Source of the DNA: Prorocentrum cordatum
Taxonomy: Eukaryota > Sar > Dinophyceae > Prorocentrales > Prorocentraceae
Reading direction: 5' to 3'
Length of the DNA: 64,000 bases
NCBI GenBank assembly: GCA_963575745.1
Contig: CAUYUJ010015826.1
Coordinates: 112,501 to 176,500, forward strand
Shown here: positions 61,731-64,000 of the stretch, piece by piece
Position numbering within the stretch: the stretch's first letter is position 1
How the letters are laid out: every line of letters begins with the position of its first letter
Notes under the pieces: generated by a model
What the model was told of the DNA's origin: nothing
Seen by the model: the letters and a program-made list of their open reading frames with translations, nothing else
Database searches by the model: none
Program-made: the position numbers and the translations under genes

Positions 61731-62202
61731 CGACCCAGACTCTTTCCACACGTTTGAGGGGCCACCGATCACCGAGATCTCTCGCTGCGGCGCTGCCTGA
61801 GCGCCTGAGCACCGCAGCCTGCTCTGCGACCTAGTCGACCAGGCTCGAAGGCCTGTGCGAAAACATGCGTGTCCTCTTCACAGTCCTCCTCCTCCGCCTC
61901 TGCCTCGTTTGAATCGTTTCATTCGTGTCCCTGGGATCTCGCTTTTCTGGGGCCCTGGTTCCTTGGCTGGTTCCTGCTAGCTTGCCTTCGGTGGTTTCTC
62001 CGATTTCGCCTTTGCTACTGACTGCCTTTTTTCTGGTTCCTATCGGGTTTGGTAGTCGTGCGGGCCCTTGGGATTTCACTACTGCTGGTTCCTGGGAGTC
62101 GTGACAAGGCACGGAGGTTGACAAGGGAGCGTGGGAGAGGCTAGGGTCCAGAAGAACTTTGTCATAAAGGGGTCGGAGGCATTGCGATCCCCTGGCGATT
62201 AT
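61731..62202. repeat. Shared intergenic spacer, copy 3
   Basis: From about 61770 it parallels 47270-47712: GAGATCTCTCGCTGCGGCGC, GACCTAGTCGACCAGGCTCG, TCCCTGGGATCTCGCTTTTC and TAGGGTCCAGAAGAAC. Confidence 0.75.
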
Positions 62203-62223
62203 CCGTAGCCATTGTGGCCCAAC
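62203..62223 (+). other. Diverged DinoSL relic
   Basis: The same 21-base variant as at 47713, preceded here by TTAT. Lies 155 bp upstream of the ATG at 62358. Confidence 0.7.
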
Positions 62224-62357
62224 ACAAGTAGGAGATAATATTCTCGGCCATTCCCCAGGAATCTCCCTGTGGCTGTGAGTTAGCTCCGCCTACCATTTAT
62301 GCAGTGAGCTTAGCTCGGCGCGGACGCTATTCTTTCCAACACCGTAGTGCGTTCGGC
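62224..62357 (+). promoter_or_regulatory. Short shared leader before the basic-protein gene
   Basis: CTCCCTGTGGCTGTGAGTTA, GCTCCGCCTACCATTT, GTGAGCTTAGCTCGGCGC and TTCCAACACCGTAGTGCG, then ATG 62358. Very close to 47760-47846. Confidence 0.65.
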
Positions 62358-63305
62358 ATGGAGAAGCGTCCCCACGCTCTGGTGTCCTTGCTAGGGACGG
62401 GGGCTCCTGCTCACGGTACTCACTCGACCTCGCGCGCGATGGCTACTCGTAGTGGCGAGGAACTTCGGAGTGACCTGGATCGTGCACTCCGTCGTGCACG
62501 CCGCGACCCCCCTCGTCGCAGCCGCTCCGAGGATCGTCCGCGCCCCCAGGAGGTGAAGCCCGACATCGATGACGTGCTTGCTCATGAACTAGACCTATGG
62601 AAGGCGGATCCTGACCCTTGGAACTTCTGGGAGTGGCGCTCTAAGACTGGGCGTTCGAAAGCAGCTTGCGCATCCCGTACCTCTGCACCTGCTGGTGCCA
62701 GGAGCTCCCCTCCTCGGAGGCGCCGAACTACCCGCATACCGCGGAGACGCATCCGGAGCAGGGCGCGCAGTCGTAGCCGCAGCAAGAGCATCCCAAGGGC
62801 ACGTGGACATCCGTTGGCGAGTCGCCCCCGTTCCAGTACGCACACGATGTACCCAGACAAGCCCGATGAGCGCCTCAGCCACGCCAAGAGCGCGACGAGA
62901 CGTGAGCAGGAAGCTCGGACAGTCCACCGTCGCCAGGCTCTTGACGAAATCTCCGAGGCCACCACCGATCGGGCTGATGACGTGGTTGGCGCGCAGGCCC
63001 ACAGGGGCAGCCGTTCGCCACCCGCACCTGGTCCTGCACCTACTATGCAGGAGAGGCACGCCATGAGAACGGCGAGCCACGCGTTTCTGGACGCCCGTAT
63101 GACCTTGTTGGAGGAACACTTCAGAGAAGCCCGTGCGTTGAGTTCCGAACTCCGCGATGCCCACGCGGCAGCAGCGGTGGAGGAAGCTCGCGTGGGCAGC
63201 TCTTCGCACTCCCCTGTCCCCGTCCGCCGTCAGAAGCCGCAGCTGAAGACAGCGGCCACCAAGGACAGCACTAAGAAGAAAGGGAAGTCTAAGGGCAAGC
63301 GTTAA
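62358..63305 (+). CDS. Basic SR-rich protein, about 315 aa
   Basis: ATG 62358 opens MEKRPHALVSLLGTGAP, shared with the leader-linked starts at 8991 and 12841. A second candidate start at 62439 (MATRSGEELRSDLDRAL) would leave that peptide out. The protein has an acidic, Trp-rich patch (LDLWKADPDPWNFWEWRSK), a long Arg/Ser-rich region (RIRSRARSRSRSKS), a helical segment (ARMTLLEEHFREARALSSEL) and a Lys-rich end (KKKGKSKGKR). This composition is typical of nuclear RNA- or DNA-binding proteins, but no folded domain is recognised. It is intact, follows a DinoSL relic and is followed by the common 3' module, so it may be an expressed recycled gene. Confidence 0.55.
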   Translation: MEKRPHALVSLLGTGAPAHGTHSTSRAMATRSGEELRSDLDRALRRARRDPPRRSRSEDRPRPQEVKPDIDDVLAHELDLWKADPDPWNFWEWRSKTGRSKAACASRTSAPAGARSSPPRRRRTTRIPRRRIRSRARSRSRSKSIPRARGHPLASRPRSSTHTMYPDKPDERLSHAKSATRREQEARTVHRRQALDEISEATTDRADDVVGAQAHRGSRSPPAPGPAPTMQERHAMRTASHAFLDARMTLLEEHFREARALSSELRDAHAAAAVEEARVGSSSHSPVPVRRQKPQLKTAATKDSTKKKGKSKGKR

Positions 63306-63364
63306 CTCCTCCGTCTGATGATGACGAGTTTTACGGACTCAACTTTACTTTTCTGGAGTGCCGC

Positions 63365-64000
63365 CCTCGGTGGTCGCCGGTATTGTCTCTTATTCTTGGT
63401 GCTTGCTGAGTGCCGTGGGGTGTCAGGCATTGGGCTCAGATGGTGCATGCTCTTTACTGCACTACTGGCGAGTGCAATACTTACCACTATGGCTCTGGGT
63501 AGAGCGAGGCTGGCCACGGGATGTTGCCTCAACTCAGCTTCCGTACTTGAATTCTCTGGTGCTGGTTACTGTACTCTGTAATGGTGCTGGTTACCCTGCT
63601 CAGGTGATGGTGCTGGTTACTGTACTCAGTGATGGGTCATTGGTGGGATTACCTTTGGATGCACCGCTCAATCTGTCATGAGTGGTATCGCTACTAGGGA
63701 GCTCAGGCAGTTCTATCCTTGGGTGTAGGCGCTACTTGGGTTCAGTGGATTCGTTCGGTGCCCTCCTCCAGGTGAGAGTCGTTGGAGTCCCCCCTCCTGG
63801 CATGAAGCGTTCGGGCCCCTCCTCGCTGTCGGAGTCGTTCGGCAAGAGGCCCGAACGACTGACACAAGGAGTGGCCCGAACGACTCAAACCAGGGCGAGG
63901 GGGCCGGCCCGAGGTGGTCGCCGTTATTGTCTCTTATTCTTGGTGCTTGCTGGATTCCTTCGGGTGTCCGGCAGTGGGCTGAGATGGTGTATGGTCTCTC
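63365..64000. repeat. Shared 3' module, last copies
   Basis: GGTGGTCGCCGGTATTG at 63369 and GGTGGTCGCCGTTATTG near 63912 begin two units (the first shortened by an internal deletion, the second cut by the window end). The hairpin motif with CCCGAACGACT lies between them (about 63770-63890). The repeat continues beyond the window. Confidence 0.75.

Overview
The window looks like nuclear DNA of a dinoflagellate. The best evidence is three diverged copies of the dinoflagellate spliced leader (DinoSL), one of them in the tandem full-plus-truncated form expected when trans-spliced mRNA is copied back into the genome. Supporting signs are GC-rich unique sequence, introns that look like mobile introners, and very abundant simple repeats. 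I cannot name the species. No rRNA, canonical tRNA gene, CRISPR array or bacterial operon was seen.

Layout. 0-6.2 kb: a small hypothetical ORF, a dead protein kinase, microsatellites and one copy of a MITE-like element. 6.2-12.3 kb: tri-nucleotide repeats, a minisatellite built on GTGAGTCGTTCGGGC, a deletion derivative of the helicase unit found further right, and a composite repeat (R) with a tRNA-like part. 12.3-18.2 kb: a decayed UPF1-like helicase gene behind a shared leader, ending in (GAC)n and a second R copy. 18.4-29.1 kb: two small hypothetical genes among minisatellites, long (CTC)n/(GAG)n tracts, the second MITE copy and a reverse-transcriptase relic. 29.8-36.5 kb: a two-exon gene whose intron is an introner with terminal inverted repeats and a target duplication, then an intact KDZ/Zisupton-type transposase between direct repeats. 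36.5-44.5 kb: more repeats, a third R copy, three leader copies, a truncated helicase relic, a zinc-finger gene and a frameshifted coiled-coil gene. 44.6-64 kb: a Helitron-related block made of a decayed RPA-like gene, a truncated OTU copy, a long OTU-Rep-helicase gene, a basic SR-rich gene, and repeated 3' and spacer modules.

The main structural theme is modular. Unrelated ORFs (UPF1-like helicase, zinc-finger protein, Helitron OTU/Rep/helicase, basic protein) sit behind the same roughly 100-200 bp leader and in front of shared 3' modules. A GTGAGTCGTTCGGGC motif carrying a consensus splice donor recurs as hairpins, as minisatellites and inside an intron that splits the Walker B motif of the Helitron helicase. 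This fits repeated mRNA recycling together with introner and Helitron activity. Most large ORFs carry stops or frameshifts, so much of the window is a graveyard of elements. The clearest intact coding candidates are the KDZ transposase, the zinc-finger gene, the spliced gene at 29.8-32.5 kb and the basic protein at 62.4 kb. All family assignments come from motif reading without database searches.
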